Assembly (NCBI GenBank): GCA_015350385.1
Contig: WNKI01000001.1
Span: forward strand, 5,401,010-5,465,009
Reading direction: 5' to 3'
Length of the DNA stretch: 64,000 bases
From: Aculops lycopersici
Taxonomy: Eukaryota; Arthropoda; Arachnida; Trombidiformes; Eriophyidae
Positions 33,653 through 48,000 of this stretch are shown in pieces (the first letter of the stretch is position 1; the number at the start of each line of letters is the position of its first letter). The notes under the pieces are model-generated. The model was not told where the DNA came from. It searched no databases and saw only the letters and a list, made by a program, of their open reading frames with translations. Position numbers and translations under genes: made by a program.

Positions 33653-36056
33653 AAAGGAACCAAAACTTGAGTCCAAAAGTTGGCTGGTAGCATGTAAATA
33701 GATTGATTCGAGAAGAAACTAAATGCTAGTGAGAAGTTAACTAACTATCTACCATCTTAAACTAGAGGGCGAGAGGAGAAATATAATAACAACAATTGAT
33801 AACCGGAGATTCTTTCAGTATTAGCGATTATGGAATGTAATTTATAGACAATAGAAAAATGTAAAGAGGAACTGAAGCATTAAGGAGAACACATAGGATA
33901 ATTTACTAATTAGGAGGCAACTAATCAACTTGTAGGAAACGTCGTCAGTTAAGTCATTCAAATATTATCATCATGGTCATTATTTTTACTATCATCAGTG
34001 TAACAACTGCGACTGTGTTTAAGCGTTTGTGCTAGATGTAAAGATTAGAACTCAATACCGACACACCAAAACAAAATAACTCACTATTGACTACTACTCA
34101 TCATTACGACCCAAAGATGGGGCGTCAATTTCCCGTTAGAATCTCTTCAGATTAAACTTCTGGTGATACAAATCAACTTGAGCTTGCACTTCTCTTCGTC
34201 TATTATCTTGATTTTACCTAGCTAGGTTTCAATAGGTGACGATAGGCTTATTGTGACCCATTGAGTTTGAATTCAGATATTTTCAGGCGATAAATTAACG
34301 AGCGATCGGTTTCTAAGCTTTTGAGGTGCTCTCAAAATTTTAGCTTCCGAGTGCATTTTATGCGTAGATTATTGCAAATATTTAGTGTCCATCTTTAGAC
34401 TCTTGATTTTTGTTCAAGTTTATTCGTGAGAAGTGAACCGAATCATTTGCATCCCGCCAACCTTGTATCTCGATCGATTTTCTTCATCGGACTGACACAA
34501 TCATCGACCTGATGATGCACCGCATGCCATATGACTCCAATCCAACTACTGACCGCTCCAACAAAGGTTTCTCAACATGAACATCATCATGTTGTTATAA
34601 CTGCTTTTCCAAATGCAAGATGGCGCCGGATTAGTTGTCCTTGCTCGAAATGCCGAAAGCCACGCCCTCCCAACCTGACCCGAGGCCCAGTGGAGAAGTC
34701 CGCAGCTTGCAAGATAGAGGGAGAGAAAGGCGGCTAAATTTAACACGACTTGATCCTCTCATTTGCATGTGCGACTTTGCAGTTGCTTAGAAGATTTTGG
34801 GTGAGGCCCTTCGAGTTAAGTGAGCAACTGAGACGATTGCATCATAACTCAGAGCACTCGTTGTTGTCTACCTGGAGCGGCAGTTAATTTAACTTTAGCA
34901 GCAGATTGACAAAGTCACAACAACAACAGAAAATATCGCTGGCGCAACAACTGGAAAGAGATAGAGAGAAAGAGCAACAAGCGCACCTACAATTCACGTG
35001 TAAGAGGAGGCTAGCGTCTTGCTCTAGATCTCCTCTCTGTTAGCCTTTTCACCTTTGTGCCATTGAGCAACGAGCAGCAACGTCGAGGGTTGAATCTCAA
35101 ATCTCGAGATTCGAGAATCGAGCTGACAGCGAGCGGGAGATAAATTATGTTTGTGGCAATTGAGGCAACAAGAGTTTCCACAAGCAGAGGGGCAAATAAC
35201 TTTGAGTTGGAGGCGAGCGTGGCGATTGTTGGCCTGCATGGTGGAGGCGAGAAGTCTCAGTGTAACTCTACTTCTATCTTGTTTTCAATTTGCCTTCATC
35301 TAGCAGGAAGAGCAGCGGTCGCCGGTCTCTCTACTCGTTTGCAAAACCTTCTCGGCATTTACGACGTTTCTGGCCGCCGACACATTAGCAGCAGTAAATG
35401 GGTCGCTAGCTTGCGTCGCGCGCGATCAGTCGCAACGCTATGCGCGCCGCAAGGGCGCATAGGGCACGAGCTAGCGCGTCACCTAGAGTTTACTAAAGCC
35501 GTTAGCCGGTGCCTAGTAGGCGCTCCTTCGATGGCAAATTAACTTTATCTTTCGCTCCTCCTTTGACGCTTTGAATCCAGATCTGAGTTGAGGCAGAACT
35601 TTTCTCTTGAGGGAAAATAAATAACGAGAGGTGCTCGCTAGCTCGCTACTCGACTCGCAAGCTCCAGCTACAAATGGCAGTTAAGTTGGAAAGCAGGAAC
35701 TGCCAGTTACAATTCTATGTGCCTCTTTCTCTCGGTGTTTACTGTTTTTCCAACAACAAAAATCTTGAACTGGCTTGTTGATTTGCCATATCGCTGACCA
35801 AATCAATAGGCCAAGTTGAGTGTTGAGTGGCCGAGTAGCATCTCGAAAAAGAATCTCCAAAAAAGAGGCAGCCAAAGGAGACGAAACCAAATTGAACTAA
35901 AGTACTTTTGTGTCACAACTTCAAGATACTCAGACAAAAGCAACGAAGAAGACGTGACTTTCAAACGAATCGATCGATCGATCAAATGCTATCCTTGAAA
36001 CTAAACGAGAGCACGTAACAGCGCGAGCGAGTGAGAGACTAAAGGGAAACCAAGAG
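33653..36056. other. Furin 3' flank and upstream region of the FGD-type gene
   Basis: About 2.4 kb with no convincing gene. The first several hundred bases are AT-rich and probably furin 3' UTR. Short ORFs at 34531-34737 and 35147-35542 have no recognisable content. A small GC-rich hairpin (CTATGCGC at 35438-35445 with GCGCATAG at 35455-35462) lies in the second half. Confidence 0.45.
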
Positions 36057-39000
36057 ATGGAATTAAAACAACAAAGAGGCGAACAAGACCAGCACCAAGC
36101 AGTGGGCCTAATGAACTACAGCAACAGCAGCAGGTAAGTTTTCGCTTCTTCATCAACCCTCGCATAATTTGCTGCCAAGCTACACGTTTCGTTATCTAAT
36201 TGAATCTAAATTAAAGTCATGACATGAGAGTTAGCTGCGTGAGATGGATGAAAAAACCGGTGGCATTAGTCGCTGGCCATTTGGTTTGTGTTAATTTGAT
36301 ACGCGATTACGAGCAACAAAGATGCATTCGAGCGAATCTAGAGGAGTGCGTTACTCAAGAGTCAGGTATCAAAATAGTTGTAGTTGCAGTGGTTGTTAAT
36401 TCAACACAAGTTTAGTGTTAGGTTGCCATTGCCTTTGGTTACAGTTGTAGTTGTAGTTGTATTTGTAGTTCTTATCGTTGTTGTTTGCGCTCTTGTTGCG
36501 CGTTATTGAAAATGTTGCTGATGATGATGGCGATAATTTTGATTCTGTTGGAAACAAACGCGAACTTAAACACAAATGCGCATCAACAAAAGGTGGGCGA
36601 GGCCAAGGGGGGACATGTTGCCCCCTGGGTCTCTATTCTCCCCCAATGAGAGAAACAATTGCTCTTGCCCAATGCGCAGGGGCAAGGCTAGCGATGGCGC
36701 GTGAGTGTGCATGTGTGTGTTCTGCTCGGCAACAGGTGAGCCGGCAACGGAATCACCTCACCTGTTGTCGCTGCCGGCGCGGCCGCCCCCGCAAATTGGC
36801 GGCATCCAAGTGGCAAGTCGCTCGAATGCTCGTCGTTGTCTTGGTTGCACACTTGTTTAGTGGCTGCCGTTGCCGCTGCAGGTGAAGCAACCTGTCGCCT
36901 CGGCCGCTAATGCGCTTGTTATTACCTGGCCGCAACTGAAGCCACAAAGCCATAGGCAACGGCAACAGTGGCGGCGGCCCATCTGGTCGCCTGGCCAGAT
37001 TCAAACTCAAACCACCCGCTTGCTATTGAATTTGGATTTCGAACTCAAGCGACGGAATCTCAAATCAAAACCAAGACTTTCAGCCAGGTAGACGCGCGCA
37101 AGTGTTTGTGTCTGTGTTGTGCTCGAGTTCAGCTAATATTCCTACCACCGACTAGCAAGCTGGTCGAGCTTGAGAGAAGCTCGAAGCAATAGCGAGGGGA
37201 ATTCAGCGCATCTTTTTGCCCGATTTTTGAGCTAAATTTGGTTATGCTGCTATTCATGTACCTTATCAACGTCTTAGCTGAAGCGAGAGAGAGAGAGAGA
37301 GAGAGACTCACACTTACACAACAGTGACCAATAACTAGACTTATGCAATAGAAGATTCAAGTTTAGTGTTTTAAATTCACCTTGAGTGTCAAAAATAGTA
37401 TCCTCTTCTTGTTCAATCTCGCGAGGACATGACAAATTTTCGACGAATCCTCAAGTCAAGTTTAATTTATTTACATCTTTTCTAGCTTCCAAGCTAGAAA
37501 ATAAAACTAAGCCCTAAAGTCTTCCGAGATTCAACGCAAACTTTATGTTATTAAAAACCACAACGACGACAACCACATTCACGACAAACTAACCAATCAA
37601 CTCGCTCACACCTGCAAACTGTCCACTTCACCTGTCCAAACTGCATGGAAACTCTATAAATCACTCACCTGCAATTACCAAAACCATACACAGAAGACAT
37701 CAAGCGCTTGGCGACTCGCCAGCGATAGCGACAACATCAACCAGTTGGCAGCAACAGGTGCACCAGCAACCGCAAAATCCTGGCACTTTGCAAGCCACTA
37801 GAGCGAGAAATCAACAGCAACCTAGACAGCAGCAAAGTGGCGAGACTGCGTCGAGTTTCGAGAGCGACTACGACTTTTTGGTTGGATGTCTAAACGAGCA
37901 GGAGGATACTGAGGATATTGTCGAGACTGAGCAGTCTTTAGATTATCAGGACCAAACTTGGCGCCAGAGCATCTGCGGCGGCGCCTCGTTGGCGCCCACG
38001 ATTGACGGAAGTTTTAGCGAGCTACTTGGCGCCGGTTCTAGAAATCATCTGGAGCAAGACTTTGACTTGTTGATGACACCAACGCCATACAACAATTCAG
38101 GTTTCAATCTATCAAATCAAAACACCAACAACAGCAACAATTACCTGACTGCAAGCCGAAACTCGTACGCACCTCCAACTGCTACTGCTAGTCAATTGGC
38201 GAATCCTATCAATAGAAACTCTCAGGTTACGCCAGCAAACAATCCAAGCAACTTGAACATAACTAGACTTGCAAGATCTCCACTAGCAAACAGGAATAGC
38301 AACATCGAGCAACAGCAACAGCACCAGCAACAACCGGAAGAGGACGAGTGCGACCGCGAAGTTATATCAGTTCTCCACGAAAAGTTGCCCGAGAAACAGC
38401 AGAGGCAGCAGGTGAATTTGGGTAACAAGTTGGTCTCGTTGTTTAAATCGCCCTCCTCATCGAGTCGTCAACTTGAGGAGGCAAGCAAGAGGGAAAAGTC
38501 TCACACTTTGAGTGGCCCAAAGTTAACCTCTGTGACAATCGCAACGCCAGCGCCCAATCATGGCGACCAAATGAGAGTTGCGTCATCATCGTCAAATGCA
38601 AAATATAAAACCATGGCAACAACAGGTGGCGGCGGTGGCGGTGGTTCCACTGGCGACGCCTCGGAACTAGACAGGTTGTTGGCCGAGATGAGTCAAGCGC
38701 TCGACTTGGACTCATTGGCTAAATTTGACTCGCGGCCCACTAATAGTGGTAATATTAATCCTAGAACCAACTACCTGAACCAAAGAACACTACTAAATTA
38801 TAATAACCCTTCTCAACAGCAACAGCTAAACACAAATCAATACCAATTACACCATCAACAAGTGGCCAGCGGCAACCAAAATGGTTCGAATATCAATCGT
38901 GCAAACAAGTCGGCAACTCTGGCCGGCGGTCTGTTGCAAAGTAGTAGACTCTACTCGAATCAACAACAACAACAAGTGGTTCCACCAAACACCCGCACTG

Positions 39001-42000
39001 GATCCACAAATGATCTTGGAAATACAACTTCAGCACAACAACAACAACAACAACAGCAACAACAACTACAACATGGATTCAATATAAACTATCAACCAAG
39101 TCCACAACCACTACAGCAAATCAATGCCTCGTCGCACTCAAATATCTTGGACGAATACGATGGAGCCTCGCGAATATTGGAGCAAATGATAAGTGACCAA
39201 TTGCGCGATGGATCATCAAACTCAATTATGGAATTTGAGCCACAGCCTCAGGTGGCCGCGTCAGGTGGTGGTGGCAGAGAATTATCAACTTCCAATTCAT
39301 TGACTAGACCTATAAATAAGAGCACAGCAACTTCAAACCAAAGCTACAAAGATGACGCCTCACTGTCGTCGAGAAAAATGTCCACTTGTTCCTCGTCGCA
39401 AGCCACCGAGGCAAGTGTTATTTTGGCCACAACGAAACTTCCGCCCGGTGGCACGCCAAACTCCCGAAAATTAACCGCAACGCCGCCGCTAATGCCAACT
39501 GGGCGTGGCGGTTCCAGTGCCACCAGTCACCCTGTTAGCAAGAGCATCAGCTCCAGGTCGATCGGGAATTTGCCCGCCCCACAGAGGAGCTTGGATTTAG
39601 CCTCTGAAACCAAAGAGCCAATGAATGAGAGGCTTAAATTTACAAAGCCAACCCTATCTTTGGAGAAATTTCAAAACAATGCCTCGGCCACCAGGCCGCC
39701 ACCGCCCCAGCATCAAAATAAGTCAACAGGTGGACGTTTCCTTAGGCGCCTAAGCGCCAGCCAGAGAAAAAGCCTCGAGGAGTCGCCACCACCGCCGCCG
39801 CCTGCGGTGGACTATGACGTCGATATAAGCAAGCCGAAATTAGGTGCTTCAGATATCACATTTCCTCTTGATGATCGAGAGCCGATAGAGAAAGTTATTC
39901 AGGTGAGTCCGGCGTGTGACTCTGATGATTCGGATAGTGAAATTGAGGCCAAGATTACGTCAGCAGCGTTGCAAATAAGGGGCCAAGAGCCAAGTGTTAG
40001 TGGCAATATTGGTGGCAATCAAAGAAAACGCTCATTTCCTCAGGTGAATCGAATGAGAAAGAGCATGAGAAATATGAGAGACAAATTTAATAATCTCATC
40101 TCATCGCCAGCAGAGCCACAAAACAACGATCAAAATGTTAGATCTCAACGCCAGAGGAGCAAATTAGAAATTTCAGCTCCAATCACTCTGACCTCCTTCC
40201 ATCAACCAACTTCCAAGAGGTCATCTTCGGTTAGCGACGATGAGCCGACCGCAACCACTGGTCGTCAGGCAGCAATTGAAAAACCAACTGTTGATTCGAA
40301 GCAGCCAAGTTCCGTCCCGTCGACACAAAGACAGTCGAGAAGTTTGAGAAGGAGAAAAGATGACGTCAATCACGAGACGAACGATGACAGGAAAATTTAC
40401 GGAAACCAACAGCAACAATCGTTTGGCCAGCAAATCAGAGAGAGACTCAGTAGGTCAAAGAGTCGATTTAGCAAATTTTTAAAGCCAAACACAAAACGAG
40501 CTCAGTCTCAGCCCTCGAAGGCGCCGAGGATCCCGGTTGGCGGTGAGGAGGATGATAGGAGATTGTTTCAGCCTGGTGATATAGCAAGAAACTTGCCCAT
40601 TGATACGCGTGATATTACACTAAGGTCTACCAGCGCCATGGGTGCCGAAGCCCACCGGTCCGACTCCTCATTCGATCGAAGCCTAGACCGACACTTGGCC
40701 GCCAAAATGGCGAGTCGCAGAAAATCCTTTTCCTCTTCCTCGTCGAGCTCCTCGTTGGTCAGTGGACTTGAGACGAACTCAAAGGGAGCTGGCAGCTCAG
40801 AGAGGGTTAGTCGGAGGTCGGCATCAATGCGGCGTCTCAGCGGAAAAGACTCACCAGCTTCGCAAAAGAAACGATCCTCCAGTTTGCTCTCGATTAAGAA
40901 ACTGAGATCTTGGGGCCAAACGAGGAACCCAACGGAAACTGAGGATTTGGATGAGATTAAGGTGAGAGTAGGGAAAGAGGAGAGGCAAAAAGTTAAGCGA
41001 GGAGTCAAGTCGGCAGCTCCATTAATCTCATCCACCGACAAGCTCGACCACCAAGACAGAGGTCGTCAGATGAAACAAGTGGTCCTAGAGAAGACAACTG
41101 ATGATTATTTTGGCCAGGTGGCACCTGTCGAGGATCTAGACTTGTCCAACTGTCAGCCGGGCAAAGTGTGCATCGTTCAGGCACCACAAAGTCGGAGCTC
41201 GGCGCTAGCAAACAAGAATGTGCAGACGCCTTCAACTCAAAAGAACAATCTAGATGAATTGGATAAACCAAAGAGGCCGACGCGTAACAGTCCCTCGCGG
41301 AGCCATTCGATGAGGCAAACATCGAGCACTTTGCATGCAACTCCACCGGCCTCATCGGATCCCAATGTCAAGGATGTAGAACAAAAGGCGAGCTCCACCT
41401 CGAATTTATCAACTTTTGCCGGTTCAAGTAGGAGAATTGAACTTCCAGAGCCAACAAATACATTCAGGCCAACGAGTGTTTTGGGTGACGTTGAAGATGG
41501 TAAGCTGAAAATTAAGAATGGACAGAAAATTTCTGATACGAAATCCACTGAACCGTCACCAACAAGAGAGCAAGTGGTCACGCCAATTGGTCCCAGACGA
41601 GAGACTTCTAGCACCAATCTAAGTGAAACAAATTTGAATGTTCCAAAACAAACAGCAAAGCGATCGATAAGCCCACTGAGATCAAAGGGAAGTACTATCT
41701 TGGGTGATATCAAGAGCAAATGTAGTGAGTTTTTCAGTCACTCTAGCCAAAACGAAAATTCCAAGCTGAGATTATCAAATGAGCGTCAACAATTAGCTGA
41801 GCAAAAACCCCAGCGACCACCCAGGTCTCGGGGACGAGCTAAGTCTATGGGGCCGCCAATGGTTGTGGTTGATTTGCCGTCGGAAGTTAAGCAAGCTATT
41901 AGTCAATCAAATGATGGACTTCATGAGATAGATCTCAATAGCGAGCATCGTAATCAACAACAGCAACAAGTGGTACTCTCAGTGGAGCCCGCAAGTCCAA

Positions 42001-45000
42001 CCGATTCGTCGCTCGATCCCTCAATCAATAATCTCGATTTAAACGGAAACGGAAATGGAAACGAGACAGCTCCAGGCCAGAGACCAACGACGCCTGTTGC
42101 GCTGGCCGGAAGGAAGCTGGCCAACTTTGCGCAACAACTCAAATTATCAGCCACCGATTTTTTCAACAACCAAGACAAAAGCTCGACACAAAATGGAAGA
42201 GGCCGCAGCAAAAGTCGAGAGGAAGAAAAGGATCTGGTTCATTGGTCGCCAGTTATAAAGACGCAAAGAAAGTCGCAACCACTAATTCCAATTAGCTTGA
42301 CAACTAAACAAGTTTCCACATCAAAAGAACAAACAAGCCCGAAAAGTTTGATGACTTTGGATGCCACAAAAATGGAGACTTCAAATCAAAATCAAAAACA
42401 ACTACAAGTGGGCAAAGGTAAGCGACAGGTGAATTTCAAGCTGTTGAGATGAATGCAGATGGAGGAGAAACCTTGCGCACTTCCGATGCTAACTAGAGAA
42501 CGAACTGAGAAATTGGAGAAGAATTAGATTAGCTTTAAGGATTATGAATATAATCCATGCTGGCCGTCGCTTGCCGCTTGCCAATAATTAACAACTAACT
42601 CAAGAGTCGCCTATGGGCCAAACGCTAGTTAGCCTTACCTACCTACCTGCCTGCCTGCCTACCTACCCAAATACCTGCTTGATTGTTTGCATACCTGCAT
42701 GCTAGCTTGCTTGCTCTCCTATCTGGCATCTGTCGACTGTGCCAGCTAGCCGGCTACTGCTGCATGCTTTTTGTCTCAGATAATTTAGATTCTCATTTGA
42801 TTAGATTGTTAGAGTTTTCTCCTAAATCTAATTCTAAATATTAATCCAACAAGCAACAAACTGGCATCAGACTAGAAGTTGGGTTTTGGTTTGCGGCCAT
42901 TGGAATTCCCGGGAGTAGAATGAACTCGAGCCACTTGTTGCGTCTGGTGATGCGCTCTATCTGTTTCAGCTGTGACTTGCCACTCTCGTCAAATCCACTT
43001 ACTTTTCTCTTTGCCCCGACGCAACCACCACTTTCTCTGGCAATCTAAATTTGCAACAGAACCGCAACTACTGTCTCCTCTCTTCTTTCTCCTCCTTCTC
43101 ACTCAATGTAGTATGCTCTCACTCAATCTAAATTTGTGTGTTTGTGTGTGTGTTTTACCCATCCATTAACACAAACCCTCTACTATTTTCCCCTTTCAAA
43201 TCGGCCACACCCTCTCCTACCATGTCAAACAACAAATCATACACCCTTTCGTACACCCAACTTATGGCGCAATTTTCCATTTCATTCCATTTTCGTTCGA
43301 CCAAAAGCACACGAGGAGCCGCGAAACGTGAAGCTCGAGACGCTAAGGCAAGCGGAGCGCTCGCTTGATCTAACCAACGATTCGACGTGGGAGTCGGCCA
43401 CCGATGACGAAGAATCTGAAGCCGATCGAGTTGAGGATGAAATGCAAAGGGGCGACGACGGTAAGTCAATCGTGCAGTTGGGACAACAAGTGGCTGTGGA
43501 GGCGAGCGTCGCTGCTGATGAGTCACGATTATCAATGCCAGCATCAAACTTGAAAAGGCAGCAAGAGTATGATAGCGACAAGGCGGCAGTAGCGGCAACA
43601 ACAACGGCGGCGGCGGCGGCAACTGAGCATATTGGCACCGTGGGCGCCACAAACCGCATGGTTGCAGAGGGTAAAGAGCAGTTGGAATTGCGGGAACAAA
43701 AACGACAACAACAACAAACTCAAAACATAGTCCCAGCAACAAGTGGTGGCTTTAGCGCGAGCCATTCGATTCGGCGAGCTCAAGAGCCCGAAACAAAGTT
43801 GGTGGCGTCGAATACGAGTCGGTCACGGCAGCAACAGGTTGACAAAGCTAGCGAGCTTGTAGCCAACGAGCCAAAGCAGCGACATCAAATTTTCGATAGC
43901 CGAGCAGCAGAGGGGACTAGACAGATCGATGAATTAGGTGATCCAATCTCGTCTCTGTCGAAAGCTTCAAACTCTGCTGGTGAGATAGCAACAGAATCTC
44001 AAGTTTCCGATCGTAGAATCCAAGCTCAAGTTGAAAGTGAAGCTAAAGGTAAAGTGGCCAATCGGCAAGAGGTTAGTGGAGGAATTGTTTGCGAAACTCA
44101 ATTTAAATTCAATGACAACTTGCCAAGTCCATCGCAAATATTTAATCTAAATGACAACAACAATAGAAACAGCAACAGTAGAGACAAAATAGGGAAAAAT
44201 TTGTCCTCAACTAATGAGATGAAATACGAGAGTCTTGATGTTGCATGTGAACAGGAAGAGCAACGGAAATCTCAGCCTCCAGGAGCTCCCATTATGGGTA
44301 GCGAAGATGACAGGAGTAAAAGTAGGAAAATAGTAGATGCAACTCAAAATACATACAACAAGAATACTGAAGAGATGCAACTTATTGGCGACACCAGAGA
44401 TGGGGAGCAACAAGAGGGTGTTGCTACGGCCGATAATGCTACTGCTGCTGCTTCTGCTGCAAACCTATCCGAGGACTTGAGCGACACCATAAGCAACAGG
44501 TTGTCGATTTACGAGAATGTGGAGCAGCAGCCAAAGCAAGTGGCACAAATGCAGCAAATCAACAAGCAGCAACAAGTGCAAACTCAGCCGCAAAAAACTC
44601 CCGAAACACAAAGCTCAAAGATCTCAAGACAACAAGTGTCAAGTGAAGAACCTCAAAGATTAATGGAAGACGAGCAATCGAAAGCTGAATCAACTAGAAG
44701 ACCAATCAACTCGCCAACAAGACAAAGGAATGAGAGTCAAGTTAGTCAGAATGCTTCAGATTGGAATGTTGATTTAAATGCCGACATTGACGAGTCACGT
44801 GTTGCAATGAACCAGTGGAAGGCCTCGCCGAGTGTCAAGGAAAAATTAAAGAGATTTGACGAGCAATTGGCGGCCGTTGAACGCGAGGTTGAGATTGAAG
44901 AGTTGGAGAGGGAGTTGCATCAGAGGATTAGCAAGGAGAAATCAGAGCCCACTAGGCCAAAGTTGATTGCAATGACGAGTTTAATACAGGACCCCAACGA

Positions 45001-48000
45001 TGAGCTTATGATGGTTAGTGCGAAATCCAACCATCAATTATCTGATCCCCCAACGCCAACAACAGCAACAGGTGGCGGCAGTGGCGAGAGATCAATCTCG
45101 CAGCTAGCAAACCGGAGAGACTCGACTTTTTCCTACGACAACAACAATAACTCCGACACCGACGACTCCTCGTTTGCGGCCGCAACTGAGAACCGGAAGC
45201 GACTGATCAATAGATTCAATCAGCAGAGAAGCTCGCCAAAACCTCGACTTCCGCCGAGACCCTCGAACTCCGCTAGCCAGTCGAGGTTTGCCAGAATGTT
45301 GGACTCGGCGGCTGTAGGTAAGACTGGCGACTTTGGCGGCGAAAACGACGACCACGATAGAGCTAGTCGACTTCCGCCGCAACCAGCGAGACCCTCGGGC
45401 GGCTCATCGTTGGTCAAGAGGTTGGCCAGAAACTTTGACCAGACAGCAGTGGAGCAGCAGCAACAGGCGGCGGCCAGCAGGCGGCCGCCCATCGCGCCAC
45501 GATCGGCAACTACCGGAAGTGGGAAACAAGTGGTCAAGACTCAGGTGCTGCCAACAAGCATCTTGGCCGATAGTTTTGCCAGCGAGCGACAGGCAAGTCA
45601 ACAGGAGGATGAGCCAAAATCAGAGTCGACTTGGTACGATGCCAAGAGCGTCGAGTTGCTTGACGATGCGGAAGTGGCCGAGCTTTTGCGCGAGTTTGAA
45701 AGCGAGAATCAGACAACAACAACGGGGATGGCCACCGCCACGACTGCACCAACAGCTGCTGAGGGCCCGCGACTTCCGCTCACCACTGAGCCTCAGGAGA
45801 TATCGGAATCGGCCACCAGTTGCTCGATCTCAACAGGTGTCGATTCTTACGTAACGGTGGCCGAGTCAACGTTGCGCAGCGAGCGACAAAATGCCGGAGA
45901 AAATCAACGTCAGGTTGATGAGAACGATAGAAACGTGAATGATGATGGCGATGATTTCGATGATGATGACGACGACGACAATGGGAGCAGTGACAGCGAC
46001 GATGCAATGATGAGCGACGACAACGACGACGATACACTAAACGACGAGGTTGGTCTAATGTCGAACATGGAAGACGATCGGACTGAATCGTACATCTCGG
46101 CTGCGGCAGCTGCGCCGTCCCTCTCGTCGAGCTCGAGTAACGATAATGGTAAGTAGAAACAGGCGCTTGAATATTTAATGGCAACAGGTAGCTTTTGTTG
46201 TTGTTATTGCTACTGCTGCTGCTGCTTTTGCTGCTACTACTTCTGCTACTGTTGCCTTTGCTGGCGCTTTAGGTATCACGCTTTCACCGAGCCGCTGAGT
46301 TGTGTAAAATATCGTCAATTGAGATAAATGTAACTATGGGATATTCAAGCTACGACAGATCAAATCTTTGCGATCTCGTGCGTCTGGCCGCTTGCCACAC
46401 TTTTTCGCAGCTATTTCCCAGAAGCTACAGCCGCAGCTACTAGTTTTCAGAGAGTAGCAACAAGTGGATGAGTTTTAGAGAAAGTGTGAGCCACTTTGTG
46501 TCTCCCATAGATGTGAGTGTAAGCGAGCGACTGAGTGCGAGCAACTAGATCATCTGAATGGTGGAAGAGAAAAAATGTTCCAAGTCCCGAGCCCAAATTT
46601 TTCATTTCCATTAGCTAAATCCTAAAGATAAACAATAATTATTACAAAAACCATCCACTTCCCAAATGATATACTAATCAAACACCCAAACCTGTTGATT
46701 TTTGCCCTCAACTAATTGACACAACTACAAATTACCACCTGTTGACTTTGCCAGTAGCCTCTGAGCAGCCGCAGCCGCAGCATCAGCATCAACAACAACA
46801 AAGCCAACAAGCTAATTCAGCAACCGAAATTACATCACCTAGATCATCAAACATTGACAACCAATTTAAAAATTCCTTAAACGATATTATTGCTCGTAGA
46901 TCAGCAGCAACATCATCGACCGCAAGCTCCAATTCCTTGAGTAGAGGGTTGAGCCAATCAGAACAAAGCGACGGCATCACCATGACGGCCGCCACGACCA
47001 TTGACCTGCGAGATAAAACCAAAGAGGGGTTCAAGCAGCAACAAGTGCCGACAACAGGTGACCAAATTAACGACGACAACAGTGAGAACGAGGCCAAGAC
47101 TCCGACGCAGAAGCAGCAACAAACTAATGCACAAAAGTGCAAGCAACAGCTCAAAGGATTGACTAGCTATTATAAGGCGCTAATTAGGCGACACAAGAAA
47201 CACAACCAAAACTCAAAGCAGCAGCAACATCAGACCGGAAGTCAAGTGGCCAGCGGCCAGTTGGAGGGCGGCGAGTCGAAGCAAGTGGATAGCTTGGCTA
47301 AAGAGACCAGCGGAAACGTTTGCCCCAATCACTCCTCGTCTGCTTCCTCTTCTTCATCCACCGTTTCCTCTTTGTGTCCATCTGAGGCCGAGGAAAGCGA
47401 CGATGACGAGGAAATTTCCACCGCTTCCAGTGCAACAAATGCCCGTTTGGTCGAGGCTACCGACAGCCGCAATCTGGTGAGAGCCGCAAAGAGGTGCTCG
47501 CGTTTGTATGATGAATTGGAAAAGATTCTAGCCACTCGAGCAGTGGAACAGCAAAGCAAGTTGCAGGTGTTGCGCGAGGAGACATCAACCGGCGGCGGCC
47601 AGCAACTGGATCTGGCAACTGGAGCAGAAAATGACCCGCAAGATCAACCAAATCGGCGGCCAGTTAGCTCGGAGCTGAGCGAGGAAGTCGATGATTTCTT
47701 TTTCGAGGAATCGCTTAGTTTGTCTCTAACGGATCAAACATCATTATCCTCGTCCTCGCTATCATCCGAATCAATACCCGAGATTAAGTTGAGGCAAAAT
47801 TTGCAAAAATTATATCATATTGTGAATGAAATTTACACAAGCGAAAAGAAGTTTGTCGACACCCTCAAGCTGTTGAATGTGGACTTCCGCTTGCACATGA
47901 CCCAAGCGCCTTGCGACTTCCCATTGGATTGCGTAAACTCTCTGCTCAAGCACTTGCCTCATTTGCAAGCTTTGAACGAGAATCTAATGGACGAGCTGAA

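Noticed and set aside
35404..35476. GC-rich imperfect palindrome
   Set aside because: Inner arms are only 8 bp and the outer arms are unevenly spaced; too weak to call a structured element.
36478..36885. Plus-strand ORF ending near a GTGAAG donor
   Set aside because: Its phase (2) at that donor would need a different acceptor, and its Cys/Arg-rich content does not match the neighbouring gene.
37655..37660. TATAAA just before the long FGD-type exon
   Set aside because: No in-frame ATG follows at the 5' end of the long frame, and the acceptor at 37693 explains the exon better.
43155..43783. Minus-strand ORFs opposite the FGD-type gene (also 45104-46184)
   Set aside because: Low-complexity shadows of Gln/Ala/Asp codons, with no independent features.
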